From Stromatinia cepivora (Eukaryota > Ascomycota > Leotiomycetes > Helotiales > Sclerotiniaceae): a DNA stretch of 64,000 nt. Shown here piece after piece: positions 50,893-62,129 of this stretch. Under the pieces are notes generated by a model, which saw nothing but the letters and a program-made list of their open reading frames with translations, was not told where the DNA came from and made no database searches. Position 1 is the first letter of the stretch, and each line of letters begins with the position of its first letter. The translations under genes and the position numbers were made by a program. The DNA lies in NCBI GenBank assembly GCA_014898415.1, contig RCTD01000001.1:806001-870000 (forward strand). The letters run 5' to 3'.

Positions 50893-51689
50893 AATTGATA
50901 TTCGATTTTCAATTTATAATTAACGAATAATATTGAGTCATTTCGAAATAATTAAAGTTATTTTGAATAAATACTTTTTGATTCGAATAAATGATTTCGA
51001 ATATAATATATATATATTTGAGTATTTGTATATAATATTTATATATATATATAGAATATATAATATATAATTGATATATACTAAACGAGATATTTGATAT
51101 AAGGGGATAACTTCGATATTATATATAATATTCGATATTATATCGATATTTAATAATAGTTTTGATAATATTTGATATGATATTGATGTATAATAATATA
51201 TGATAATGATTATGATTTGTATCGATCTTAAATGATAAAGAGTTTTAACTGTATAATTGCTTTTTTCGTAGTTATAATCATTTTAAAACTTTCTGAACTT
51301 TATAATTTGTTAGAGATTATGTATTTGAAGGTGATAAACCTTATAATTAGAAAATCATGGTTTAAAAATTATAATAGAATAAGTGAATATCAAATTATAA
51401 TAGTAAAAGTTAAATGATATAATGATATTATATATAATATTTGAATATAGATTCTTAATCTTCAATATTGAAAGTATAGCCTTTCTATATACTTCTTCCA
51501 AATTCTTTCATATATTAATACTTCATTTTTATTTATCAATTTGAATAAAGATTTATCATTTTAATTATCTTGATTAGTATAATAAAGTTTCTTTATTTCG
51601 AATAATCCTGGTATTCGATTAATTTAGGTTTCTTTATTCGAATATTTATAAATTCAATGGTTTTGTATATATTAATGAATTCATAGAGT

Positions 51690-52304
51690 TCGAATTTATA
51701 TTCGTATATTGAATGATTAGGTCGATTTGATTGATTAGATCAATTTGATTGATTTAATTGACCAAATTGATCAAATCGATTTAATTGATCAAAATGATCT
51801 AATTGATTTTGTTTATTGTATTAATCTTATTATTCAGAATAAATATAATATATATATATAAATCGATTAGGTCTATTAGATCAATTTAATTGATTTGATT
51901 AATTAGATTGAATTGATCAAATTGATCAAATTAATTAATTTGATTAATTTGATTTAATTAGTCTAATTGATTATATTGATCATATTATTCTTATAATTCG
52001 GAATGAGTATATTCTATATATATATATATAGGTCTTTATATTGTGAAGTGATTAATGAGAGTTATTTATTATTCAATAATAACAATAGGGATATTTTTCT
52101 TAAAAATATTAATTCCTTTTTTCAATTAATATTTTTAAGTGTTTAAAATGATATTTATTAAATTACAACAATCAATTTGATCAATTTGATCGTATTGATT
52201 ATATTATTCTTATTATTCGGAATGAGTATAATATATATATATATATATAGGCCTTTATATTATGAAGTGGTTAATGAGAGTTATTTATTATTCAATAACA
52301 ACAA
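51690..52304. repeat. Right arm of the 32-52 kb inverted repeat, internally duplicated
   Basis: Reverse complement of 32265-32520, with the terminal part present twice (around 52025-52090 and 52245-52304). The GATCAA-rich subterminal part is expanded (about 51720-51990). Confidence 0.65.
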
Positions 52305-52614
52305 TAATTTATATAATTGATGTTTATTGAATTTTATAAATGATTATATTAATAAATCGGATCTATAAAAATCTATAAAGTGTTTTCGAAGTAAAAATAA
52401 GAATTGTTGAATTGAAAAGAACCTTTGTAATTATTGATAATATATATAATTTATACAAATTCGATATATTTTCGAAATAGATTGAATTGTTGAGTAAAAC
52501 GATTTCGTAAAAAATTATTAAGTTTATTACAGAAAATCGATATCTTATTCGAATTGAATCACTTCTAATTACAAGTTTTGTATAAAATATATTCGAATTT
52601 TGCAATATATATAT

Positions 52615-53033
52615 TGTTACGAGGTTTGCCGTCTAGATCACGTGGAAGTGCTCTAGGCTCTCGAGGTGGTTTATAACTAGGCGTCAAACAGGGACTTAAG
52701 TAATGATAATAATGATATGCAATTCATAATTAATAGTAGAGTATATTAAATAATTGATCTTAAACATTCTGCTTTACAAATGGAATCCATTCTTTTTATA
52801 TAGATCTTCCTATGTTTTGAATCATTTTGGATTATTAATGATCCTAAATGATCTTGAATCATCTTGAATCATTAATGATCTTAAGTGATTCAATATACTT
52901 ATTTTTATATTCTGATGATGTATATATATGAGTTTCTAAGATGATTGAAATCCTATAATAATTCAAGCGAATCGAAACTGATTTGTATATGGCCTAAGTT
53001 TATAAAAATAGATCATCTGTTATTATTGTAATA
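52615..53033 (-). repeat. Gypsy-3 3' LTR
   Basis: Outer start TGTTACGAGGTTTGCCGTC with a GC-rich, barely mutated first 75 bases (contains CTCTAGGCTCTCGAGG). The inner end TTATTATTGTAATA is mutated. Confidence 0.9.
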
Positions 53034-53699
53034 TTATTCCCTTTCTAATCTAGTATTTATTTTAAGCTCTTATAAAATATGGTTATTTTTCCAAAAGACT
53101 GTAATATAATAATTATTTCTTTATTATACCTTCTATCTGTAATACTAAAATTATTACGAATCATTATAATTTATATCTTCGATCCTTTAAAGATCATCTT
53201 ATTATAATATTGTATTTTTATTACAAATCTCAAAGGATTGAATATCGAATGATTCCAAAATTCAAAAGGTATAGCGATTATATAAAAGCTGATAATATAA
53301 AGTGTAATATAATAGATCCTAATCATAAAGATTGGCTACTACTGAAAAAAAAGGAAGCTAAGTTTTATTATAAAAAAAAAAGACTTTTGCCCAATTGCTT
53401 CATTTAAAATATATAGAAGAGTCTTTTTGTAAGCAAGCTTTTTGTATATTACAATATAATTTCAAATCTTTTAATGAATTAGATGAAGCAAAAGAAAAAG
53501 AAAGAATGAAAATGAAATGTATAGAAAAAGAAAGAGAATAATCGAATTCCAAATTATCGATATTTATTGAAGCTAATTCGAATATATTAAACAATTTCGA
53601 TCCTTTTTCTTTTTTAAATCCTTCAGATCTTTTTTAAAAAGGTCCGGATATCGTTGATGAAATACCTCCAACTCTTCAAGGCAACTAAGATCTTTCTTA

Positions 53700-54900
53700 A
53701 ACTCCCAAATATTTTCTTAATATAGATAATCCAATCATTTGATTAAATAATTGATTTTGCCTTTAATATATTTATAATTTAGTATTATTTCGATATCATA
53801 TATAATATTTAGGTTCATTGATTCGATTTCTATTATTGATATATCAAATATTCTTGATGATATTAATTCGAATAAGGATATATAGAATACTGAATGAATA
53901 TTCATAATATATAATAGTTTTAACCTATAATTGATTGATCTAATTACCTTATAGATTTTGAATAATTCTAGTTTCTTATAATCTAGTTTATCATTTGATT
54001 GTTTTATTTGAATGTTTCTTCGAATAAAATAAACTTTATCCCTTTTTTTAAGAATAAATCCTATACTTTATGATTCGTTGTAATACAATGCTATTCTTAA
54101 AGCGATGAATTATAAATCCAAAAAGAGTTATTCTTATAACTCTTTGATTTCCGTAATATCTTTTATGATTTTATCTATATTCGTATTTTATGATAATAAT
54201 GATTTATATACTAATAGATTGAATCCAAAATTAATATAAACTGGCATTATTTTTGTGATTTCCATTTCCGATATATTATATACAAATTATATTAAAGATA
54301 ATAATTTAATCTAATTATTTTGTTTATAATTAATATAATAACAAAAATAGGCTTTTATTATTTGATTTAATCGTTCTATTTGATTGTTTATTTGTAAATG
54401 GAAAATTATCGAAAATTTTCTTTTGATTCTAAACAATACTATAAAGGTAGATCAAAATTTCGATATAAATAATTTATCTTTATTTGAGATAATTTCGTTT
54501 GATATATTATGGATATTAATTATATTCCTTATGAATATATAAGCAAGATTATCTATTATCCAAATTTTACAAAATGGTATTATATGAATGAATTTGGTTA
54601 ATCTATTTATTATCATTAAAATAGAGTTATATTCCTTTTGGGTAACTGGATCCTTGGATAATAGTAGTTTTACTACAAAATCCCAAGCAATGAATTTCTA
54701 TGGTTGAATAAATAATTCGGGGGTTTTGAGTTAATTATAAAATATATGTTGAACAATTTTATTTTTTATATAGATATTATAGTTCCCAATTATTTTCTTA
54801 ATTATAATTCTCATTTTCGGAAAGTATACTTCTCTTCTTATTCTGATAAAGATTCTTATAATATCTTGATGCCTATAAACTAGAAGTTTATATTGTTCTA
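53700..54900 (-). pseudogene. Gypsy-3 integrase
   Basis: Minus-strand reading near 54690-54480 gives FVVKLLLSKDPVTQKEYNSI, then INRLTKFIHIIPF and NEIISNKDKLFISKF. This is the integrase core with its D-F-V, DRLTKYA and EIISDRDKLFTSKF landmarks, Asp partly changed to Asn. The zinc-binding part upstream and the C-terminal part toward 53700 are not resolved. The plus-strand frame at 53210-53407 near the 3' end is probably not a gene. Confidence 0.78.
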
Positions 54901-55149
54901 TAATATAATCCTTAACTAAATTAAAAAATATAAAAAGTTTGTTATAAAAATAGATGAATCCATCTTTGATAATGAATTCTTTTTCTGGATTATCTGAATT
55001 AATTAGGATTCTTTTGATTATAATATCTATTGAATATTTTATCTTTATAATATCCTTGATAATATTATATTTTATTCTGAAAATAATAATAAATTGTAAT
55101 TTGTTATAAATTAAAGTATTATCATTTTGTTTTAGTATTATATATAATT

Positions 55150-56420
55150 CATAAATTTTGTTTTACAAATATTTTAATTTTCGATTAAGAATATCTGTTT
55201 TAGCATTTTTGTTTCCTTTAATATATAAAATTCTGAAATTGTAAGCGGCTATGGTTTCTGATCATCGGATTTATCATCGATTTAATTCTTTCATTGTAAT
55301 AAAGTAAATCAAATTCTTATGATTTATATATATCTGTACTATATATTTTGATTCTTCTAAATATACTCTTTATTTCTTAAAAGCGTCTATTATTACTAGC
55401 AATTCCTTATCATATATCTCATAATTTAATTCGATTGATAATAGCTTACATGAATAATAAGCGATTGATTGCTATTTCCCATTCAAACCAGATTGATTCA
55501 ATATTACTCCTATTATATAATCTGAGGAGTTTGTTTCCATAATTATTAATAGTTTTGGATCGAATACCTGAAGAACTGATTCTTCTGCAAATACTTTCTT
55601 GAAGTATTCGAATGCTTTTTGTATTATATTTATTCATCAGAATTCCCTTTGATTTTTTTTTATAATCTCTATTATTAAAGCGATTATTTTTGAATAATTC
55701 TTAATAAAATATCAATAAAAATTGGCAAATCCTAAAAAGGATTATATTTTCTTTATATTAATTAGGGATTTCTATTTTATAATTATTTTTACCTTGTTAG
55801 GATTTTTTTTGAGATCTCCGGAAAATATAATATAGCCCAAAAACTCTGTTTCTATAATATAGAACTCGTATTTACTGGATTTGTATTGAAGATCTGCTTC
55901 CTTCAAATACTATAGAACCTTATAAATATCTTTAATATATTGTTCTTTTATTTGCGAGAATATCAAAATATCATTTAAATAATATATACAGTATATATCT
56001 AGATATTTTTGTAAAATATTATTAATTAGATGTATATATATTACCAATATATTCGTTAATCCGAATAATATAATCTGATATTTATGTAATCTATATCGAA
56101 TCCTAAATATAGTTTTCTATTCTTTACTTTCCTTTATTCTGATTAAATAGAATTTGTTTTTTAGATCAAATTTAAAGAAAATCTTGGCTTTTCCTAATCG
56201 ATTTTTTAATTCTATAATTAATAGAAAGAGATACCAATCCTTGATCGTTATATTGTTGAATTTACAATAATCTATATACAATCTCCTTGTACTATCCTTC
56301 TTTAATACAAATAATATAAAACTAATAATCTGTAAAATGGATTCTTTGATTCATTCTTTTTCTAATACATTATCAATATAATCCCTAAGTATCCTTAAAT
56401 CAAAAACCAATATTGAATAA
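55150..56420 (-). pseudogene. Gypsy-3 reverse transcriptase and RNase H
   Basis: Reverse transcriptase at about 56330-55900 reads LYIDYCKFNNITIKDWY, KAKIFFKFDLKNKFYLIRIK, LFGLTN and IYYLNDILIFS (catalytic YLDDIL with one Asp lost). RNase H at about 55560-55230 reads SIAYYSCKLLSIELNYEIYD then KELLVIIDAF-like and HKNLIYF-like sequence. Few stops in this part make it the best preserved pol in the window. Confidence 0.87.
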
Positions 56421-57349
56421 ATTAATCCGAATAAAAACATTTTGTCTTTCTTTAATACTATCTCATAATCCTATAATTTATATTCTAATAAAGTTTTATA
56501 ATCTTTTCTTTTTTCGAATAGTTTTTTATACTTCTGGTATTATACTAATATTAATGTTTCGTCCTATTTCTCTACAAAAGTGTTTTCAAGTAATTTCTTT
56601 TGCTTATTCTTTATTTATATAGAAGATTCATTTTTCTTTATTATTAATAAAGGATTCTGAATTAGATATCCTATATCAATGATATTATTCACCTTTAATT
56701 CTCTATTATATATATTTAATCTTATAGACTCTAATATATCTCGTTGATCATTCTTCTTTGGAAATAATATAGTTTTCAAAAATCAATTAATTTGGAGGTT
56801 GTATATCTTCAATCATAATATTTCCAGAATGATTTATTGATTTTTTAATAGAATAATATCGAATTGAATAATCTTTTTGTACTGGATTATATTCATTTAT
56901 AAAAGATAAATCTTCTACAAAATCTTTTTATTCAATTTGATTAATTATTTATCAACTAATTATAATTAATATAAAGTTCGTTTTATCTGAAATTATACTC
57001 CTAAATACTTTATAATTCCTAATACAATAAAATTTCCTGTAACCCCTAAATCGATCATAATTTGGATTATCTATCCATTTATCTTTATATTGTAGTAGAT
57101 CTGTTCTATTTATCCTACGATATTTAATTGTCCTTGATTTAGAACTTTGTTATGATCGATTTGATCAATTTCATAATTATATAATTGGATCCTTTTTGAT
57201 TTATAAGAATTTCCTATTTTTTTCTTGGGAAACCAGCCTATAATTTCTTTATCTAATAAATAAATTCTATATAATTCATTATAATAAACTATTCAATTTA
57301 TTATTGTATATTCAGATAATAAGGTTTTCTTATAATCTTTTTCGAACAG

Positions 57350-58500
57350 AAAAAGTGATGAAGTTCGATAATACTTCTGTTTTTATAGGTCTATTATATT
57401 CATTCCTTTCTGATTTTGTAGTAATTCTATTAATATTTTTTGGAATTCCTGGTAATCCATATACTTAACCTTCGATACATTTGAGGTATATAATTGAAAT
57501 ACAAAAATAGTATTAAATTAAACCTTACCGAACTTTTTTGATGATCTTCTCCTAATGGTTTTTTGCTTCAACATTTTCTGACTCGATAACCTGCTTTATC
57601 ACATTCAAAACAAAGCTTATCTTTTCGTTTTCATTTTATCTCTTCCTTAAATAATTTGTTCTTAAAGATTATATCCAATTATATTGATTCTCTATATAAT
57701 TGTTTGTTTTCTCGAGATCTTCCTTTATTTTTGTAGTACTTATTATGATCTCGGTTTCCATAAGAATTGAAAGATCAATATTCCTTTTGATATTTGTAAA
57801 GCATTTCATTTGTTTTAATAGATTTCTTGATTAATTCATTTAGATTTTCCTAAATACAATTACAATCCAATTTTAGCCTAATTTTAGATTTGAGCCCCTT
57901 TCGGTAATAATTCATTATCATGTTTTCTTTTCATCCAATAGTATTTATATACCTTTTGAATTCTACAATATATTTAATCATTAACCTTATTTACTTAAGA
58001 TTATAAATCTTGGATTCAATATTGTATAATTTGTTGATATTCCTGAATATTCATTATATTTCTTTTTTAAATCCTTCGAATCTTTTAAAGATAGTTTGAA
58101 TTGAATATATTTGTTTTTTAAATTTATTCAAATTGGTAAAATAATCTTTAAGATATAATTAAATCTATTTAATAATTTCTTCTCTAAAATAGAAAACAAC
58201 CCAGATACTTTTATCGATATTATAATTGAATTTATCTTGATTGAATTGGAAGTAGATTTCAAATTGAAATAAAAAGATTTTTAGTTTTTATCGATTATCT
58301 ATAAATCGATCTGGTAAAACAATTTTAAGAGTTTCGATGATAATAATTTCCTTAGAATCTTCGATTTCTTTTATAAAAATATCTCTATTCTTATCAATAT
58401 TTTCGGGAATGATTTAATTAATTATAACAGAATTACTGGATTATAATGTTTTGGAAAATATAATATCGTTATTTGTTGAATCAATACTTGAAATAATAAA
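57350..58500 (-). pseudogene. Gypsy-3 gag with zinc knuckle
   Basis: At about 57620-57565 the minus strand reads CFECDKAGYRVRKC, a CX2CX4HX4C knuckle in which His has become Tyr by a C-to-T change. This is the RNA-binding end of gag; the rest of gag extends to the 5' LTR and protease lies downstream (about 56800-57300). Confidence 0.75.
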
Positions 58501-58511
58501 AATACTTAAAG

Positions 58512-58933
58512 TATTATAAGATTTGCTATTTAGATTATATAGAAGTACTTTAAACTTTCAAGATAATTTATAATTAAATATCAAATAAGGATTTAAATAA
58601 TAATAATAATAATAATATATAATTCGTAATTAATAATAGAATATACTAAATGATTGATTTTGAATATTTTATTTTACAAATGGAATCTATCCTTCTTATA
58701 TAAATCTTCCTATATTTTGAATCACCTTGGATCATTAATGATCCTAAATGATCTTGAATCATCTTAGATTATTAGTAATCCTAAATGATCTAATATACTT
58801 GTTTTTATATTCTAATGGTACATATACATGAGTTTCTAAGATGATCGAAATCCTATAGTAATTCGAATGAATCGAAACTGATTTGTATATGGCCCAAGCT
58901 TATGAAAACAGATCATCTATTACCATCGTAACA
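58512..58933 (-). repeat. Gypsy-3 5' LTR
   Basis: 422 bp. The inner start TATTATAAGATTTGCTATTT is strongly mutated compared with the other LTR; the outer end ATTACCATCGTAACA is intact. TATAT follows. Confidence 0.9.
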
Positions 58934-59882
58934 TATATATAAAGAATCGATTCTTTATTTCAATATATATAATCGATTCTTAGCTTTTTGTATTTTATTC
59001 GAATTGTTGTAAATATACAAAAATTGATCAAGGATGATTGTATAATCGAAAAAGATTGCTAGATCGAAAGCAGAGAATTGTAGGAGTATTATAATTTGAA
59101 TTTAAGATTCGGGATTAAAATAAACATAATAAAATTGAACCCTAAAATCGTTTATAATAGTATTATCTATATAAAGTTTTGTTCGAATCGTTAATAATCA
59201 AATATCGAACTTTTGAATACTTTCATTGAACTTCTCTGAATCTAATAAAATAGATTTCGATCGAAAAAGAACAATAAAATAATTAAGGAGTAAAAAATAT
59301 AAAAATAAGATTTCATCTTATTATATTATCTCAATACAAAATTCTGTAAAAACAAGATTTATCGAATCGAAATTTATTACTTTTAAAATAGAAAAATAAG
59401 AAAATTGAATAACATTTCTATAAATAATTCAAATATATATATCAACGAAATAAACAAAAGTATATAAACAAAAATCTAATCAAAAAGTATACAATAAGTA
59501 TATACTAAAATATAAATAAAAGGGTATTCGATTTTTATTTCAAAAAGCTTTTAATAATATAACGAAAGCCTATATAGTATAATATAGAAATCAATACTTA
59601 GAATTAAAAATTACAAAATCAATGGAATAATTATAGAGAATCTATATATATATAGAAGCGAACGGAGCACCGCGCTAATCGTTCGTCATCCAATTGGATC
59701 CGTAAAAGTTTTTATATTAAATATTGAATATAATTCCTAGATATAAAATTTATTGATGTTTTCTTCGAAAACTAATTGTAAAGCTGTTATATAAATTGCC
59801 CCCGTTTTCTCTGTATTGATTTATCCGATCTTGATTTGTAAATGAATAATATGATCGTTATTGTAATGTCTATAAGAGCATC
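58934..59882. other. AT-rich region with a small GC-rich patch
   Basis: No domain recognised. A GC-rich patch at about 59660-59705 contains GCGAACGGAGCACCGCGC and a CGAACG/CGTTCG inverted pair; it may be a fragment of another repeat. Confidence 0.35.
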
Positions 59883-60300
59883 TTAATATTCGATTGAAAG
59901 AGGATCCATATTAATATCTATATCCTTGTTGATAAGGATCAGGTTTTTCGGTAATAAAATAATTAGATTTAAAGAACTAATAGAGGCTGTTTTGTATCTC
60001 CTTTTTGATGATAAAGATATCTCAACATTCTCGTATACAATTATTATTGTTTCTATTAGAAAGACAAGGATTTCTATTATGATTTTGATCGGAGTTGACC
60101 GGGTTACAGCGGTTTGTGCTTTATTGGCAGCTACTTGGACTTTCTTGATTCGGTGTAGTAAGCACTTGATCAACTTTCCATCTATTAGTTTGGGAGCAAT
60201 TGGATAGCTGTTGTATTCGGCCGGATGAGAACTTTAATAGCCAATACATTTGCTGGGTCTGGTGTATTATATATAAACAGGCCTTTTGTAATCGATAAGT
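59883..60300 (-). pseudogene. Possible gag-like fragment of an unidentified retroelement
   Basis: The minus-strand frame 60173-59883 reads KKVQVAANKAQTAVTRSTP and later SSKRRYKTASISSLNLIILL. Upstream of it, in the same frame after stops, is EYNSYPIAPKLIDGKLIKC. Composition (Ser/Thr/Lys-rich) and an upstream stretch that could be a mutated Cys-His knuckle suggest ORF1 of a LINE or a gag, but I cannot name the family. The part at 60090-60260 is GC-richer than its surroundings. Confidence 0.3.
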
Positions 60301-61189
60301 TATTTAATACAATTATTATATATTGTATTCTTGTAGTAATGGATAATACTATAGTATTCCTGATAGTTTATCTTGTATAATTCGATCTTTTGTTTTTTGA
60401 TCAAAGTTTATAATAATATAGATGCTTCGAATATTCGAAAGACCGGGATAGATGTTTTGAAATAAGTAGTTCAGGTCCTCTTTATAGATTCAGAGTCAGT
60501 TTTATTAAAGTGATATTAGATCAGGGTTAATTTGATTTAATATTAGATCTTATCGAAGAATACTATTTTTATTGCTGGTTCTTTTCTATATAAACTCTAA
60601 ATCTCCTTTGGAATCTTTGTAATGCAATAAAAGTATTAAATTTCGAATTTGGTGATCTTTGTATACTTCAATTTCCGTTAGATATATTCGATATTATATT
60701 ACTTCAATAATAAATTCCGGATTGCTTTTAATTCTATCCGGATTATTCAATTTATACGGATAGAAATAATTTCCGGTATTTTATCTTTTAAAATATTTAT
60801 AATAATGATTTAAAGTATTTGTTTTAGTATATATAAATTCTTTTGTATAAGCAAGGTCTCAAAATTAATTGTAATTAAAATATGATAATTTTTATATTCG
60901 TTCGATATTTGATCCTTAATTGTTTTATTTTCTTTCAAAAGAATAAATTCTTTGAACTGAATTTCGGATATATTGATTTTCGAGATTCTCGAAATCTCTA
61001 TATAAATAAGTTTTTCCTTCTATATTTTCTTCTATATTATTGTTTTGGTTTTTGATTTAAATATTAGATTATATATAAGAAAATTTATTATTCCTTCAAA
61101 AAACTGATTAATATACTTTTTTGAATAATAAAGAGAGTTTCTATATATTTATTCAACATTTAAACGAAATCTATATAAATTTGCTTATA
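60301..61189. other. AT-rich region, nothing recognised
   Basis: Mutated sequence between the gag-like fragment and the normal-composition island. Minus-strand pieces such as LSNIRSIYIIINFDQKTKD near 60430 may belong to the same relic. Confidence 0.3.
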
Positions 61190-61980
61190 TATATTTATAT
61201 TCCCACCGAAACCCTTAAGGCACCTAACAATAATCAAAGAAACAGCGATTTGATGTGTTTACTATCTTTCAGATTAGAATGTATCCCGTTATTTATTTGT
61301 TGGAAGGGGATAGAGGATGGCGGTTGTTCCGGTCGAGTGTAATCGGTGGATATCAATGCCGTTGCCTTCGACGGTATACTGGCTTCCATTCCTTTGGCGG
61401 AATCGTTTGGGAGTGAGGGGGAGATAGGGCGTGGTTTTTTAAGATGGTTTTAAATTCTGTGTAGTTGTCGATATTGTAGCTGATGAATGTTGATATTTAA
61501 TACAATAATTGTCTTTGTTTGTGCCGAATTTATTATAGGAACACCATACAAATTTTGCGAAAAAGTTGCGGCCTGAAGAAATCTATTTTTGGGGGTTTTG
61601 GCACGAGAGTTGTTGCCGGCCTCTACTTTGCGTTTGTTTGGGGTTTGGTTGTTGTGAGTCATGATATCTGACTCGTAAATGCGGAGATGAGATAAGTCAT
61701 CCTATTAATTTCAAGCGACCCCTCAAGTTCGTCACAGCTACTGCAATGTATTATTCATGCAAATGAATTGTGGCGTGGCCATGTTTAACCTTGCAATGAT
61801 AGAGAGCTGACAAGAGAAGAACACTGGTCCACGTAAAGACCTTCTCTCCCATTTTACTGGGGGTTAAAGATAGCATTTCGAGAAGCAAATAAATTTACGT
61901 TGAGATTAACCGATTTCCCTACATCGTACACGACCCCACATCTTGCACGCCCCTCATATTCCTACTACAATCACTTCAAA
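61190..61980. other. Island of normal base composition
   Basis: About 790 bases without the RIP signature, including GC-rich stretches (around 61300-61420 and 61590-61640), between two AT-rich blocks. It may be a single-copy remnant of the original chromosome or a gene fragment. Confidence 0.6.
61450..61662 (-). CDS. Hypothetical small protein, doubtful
   Basis: A 70-residue frame starting MTHNNQTPNKRKVEAGNNSR at 61662, inside the normal-composition island. The first 40 residues have plausible codon use and the upstream 300 bases look like an ordinary promoter region. An intron from about 61546 (GTATGG) to an ACACAG acceptor near 61454 is possible; beyond it two frames stay open for 30-50 codons, but none joins cleanly. 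Could be the 5' end of a broken gene. No domain recognised. Confidence 0.3.
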   Translation of the reverse strand: MTHNNQTPNKRKVEAGNNSRAKTPKNRFLQAATFSQNLYGVPIINSAQTKTIIVLNINIHQLQYRQLHRI

Positions 61981-62129
61981 ATTCGATATTAATTATAAAT
62001 TATAAGATATAAAACTACAATTCTTTTTGAGCAATAAAGAGATATAATATTATCTTATAAAATTAAAAAACCTTTATATTTTCAATTTCGACGAAACTTT
62101 AATATATCATCCGGCCTTTGAACATAATA

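Larger units (their letters stand above)
32265..52304. mobile_element. Possible TIR-flanked element with nested insertions
   Basis: The left end starts TTGTTGTTATTGAATAATAA and its reverse complement, with mostly transition differences, ends at 52304. A further copy of the same end lies at about 52010-52090. TA is present at both borders, which fits a TA-duplicating DNA transposon, but TA is cheap in this composition. Similarity between the arms extends some 250 bases (ACTCTCATTAATCACTTC, then a GATCAA-rich part, then ATATACGAATATAAATTCGA). With Copia-2 removed the element would be about 3.1 kb. No transposase was recognised. The arms could instead be two inverted copies of another repeat. 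Confidence 0.4.
52615..58933 (-). mobile_element. Gypsy-3, complete Ty3/Gypsy element, TSD TATAT
   Basis: LTRs 52615-53033 (419 bp) and 58512-58933 (422 bp; one extra AAT unit) with TATAT at 52610-52614 and 58934-58938. Total 6319 bp. Minus-strand order is gag with zinc knuckle, protease, reverse transcriptase, RNase H, integrase. The LTR is unlike those of Gypsy-1 and Gypsy-2, so this is a third family. Confidence 0.92.

Noticed and set aside
52363..52605. 80-codon minus-strand frame as a gene
   Set aside because: Lies in the AT-rich gap beside Gypsy-3 with only biased composition; cannot be distinguished from chance.
59656..59705. tRNA or small RNA gene in the GC-rich patch
   Set aside because: No cloverleaf, no B-box-like sequence; only a short inverted pair.
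11364..61000. Mitochondrial or bacterial-endosymbiont origin of the AT-rich sequence
   Set aside because: LTR pairs with target duplications, chromovirus and Copia domains, and transition-only LTR differences identify RIPped nuclear transposons.
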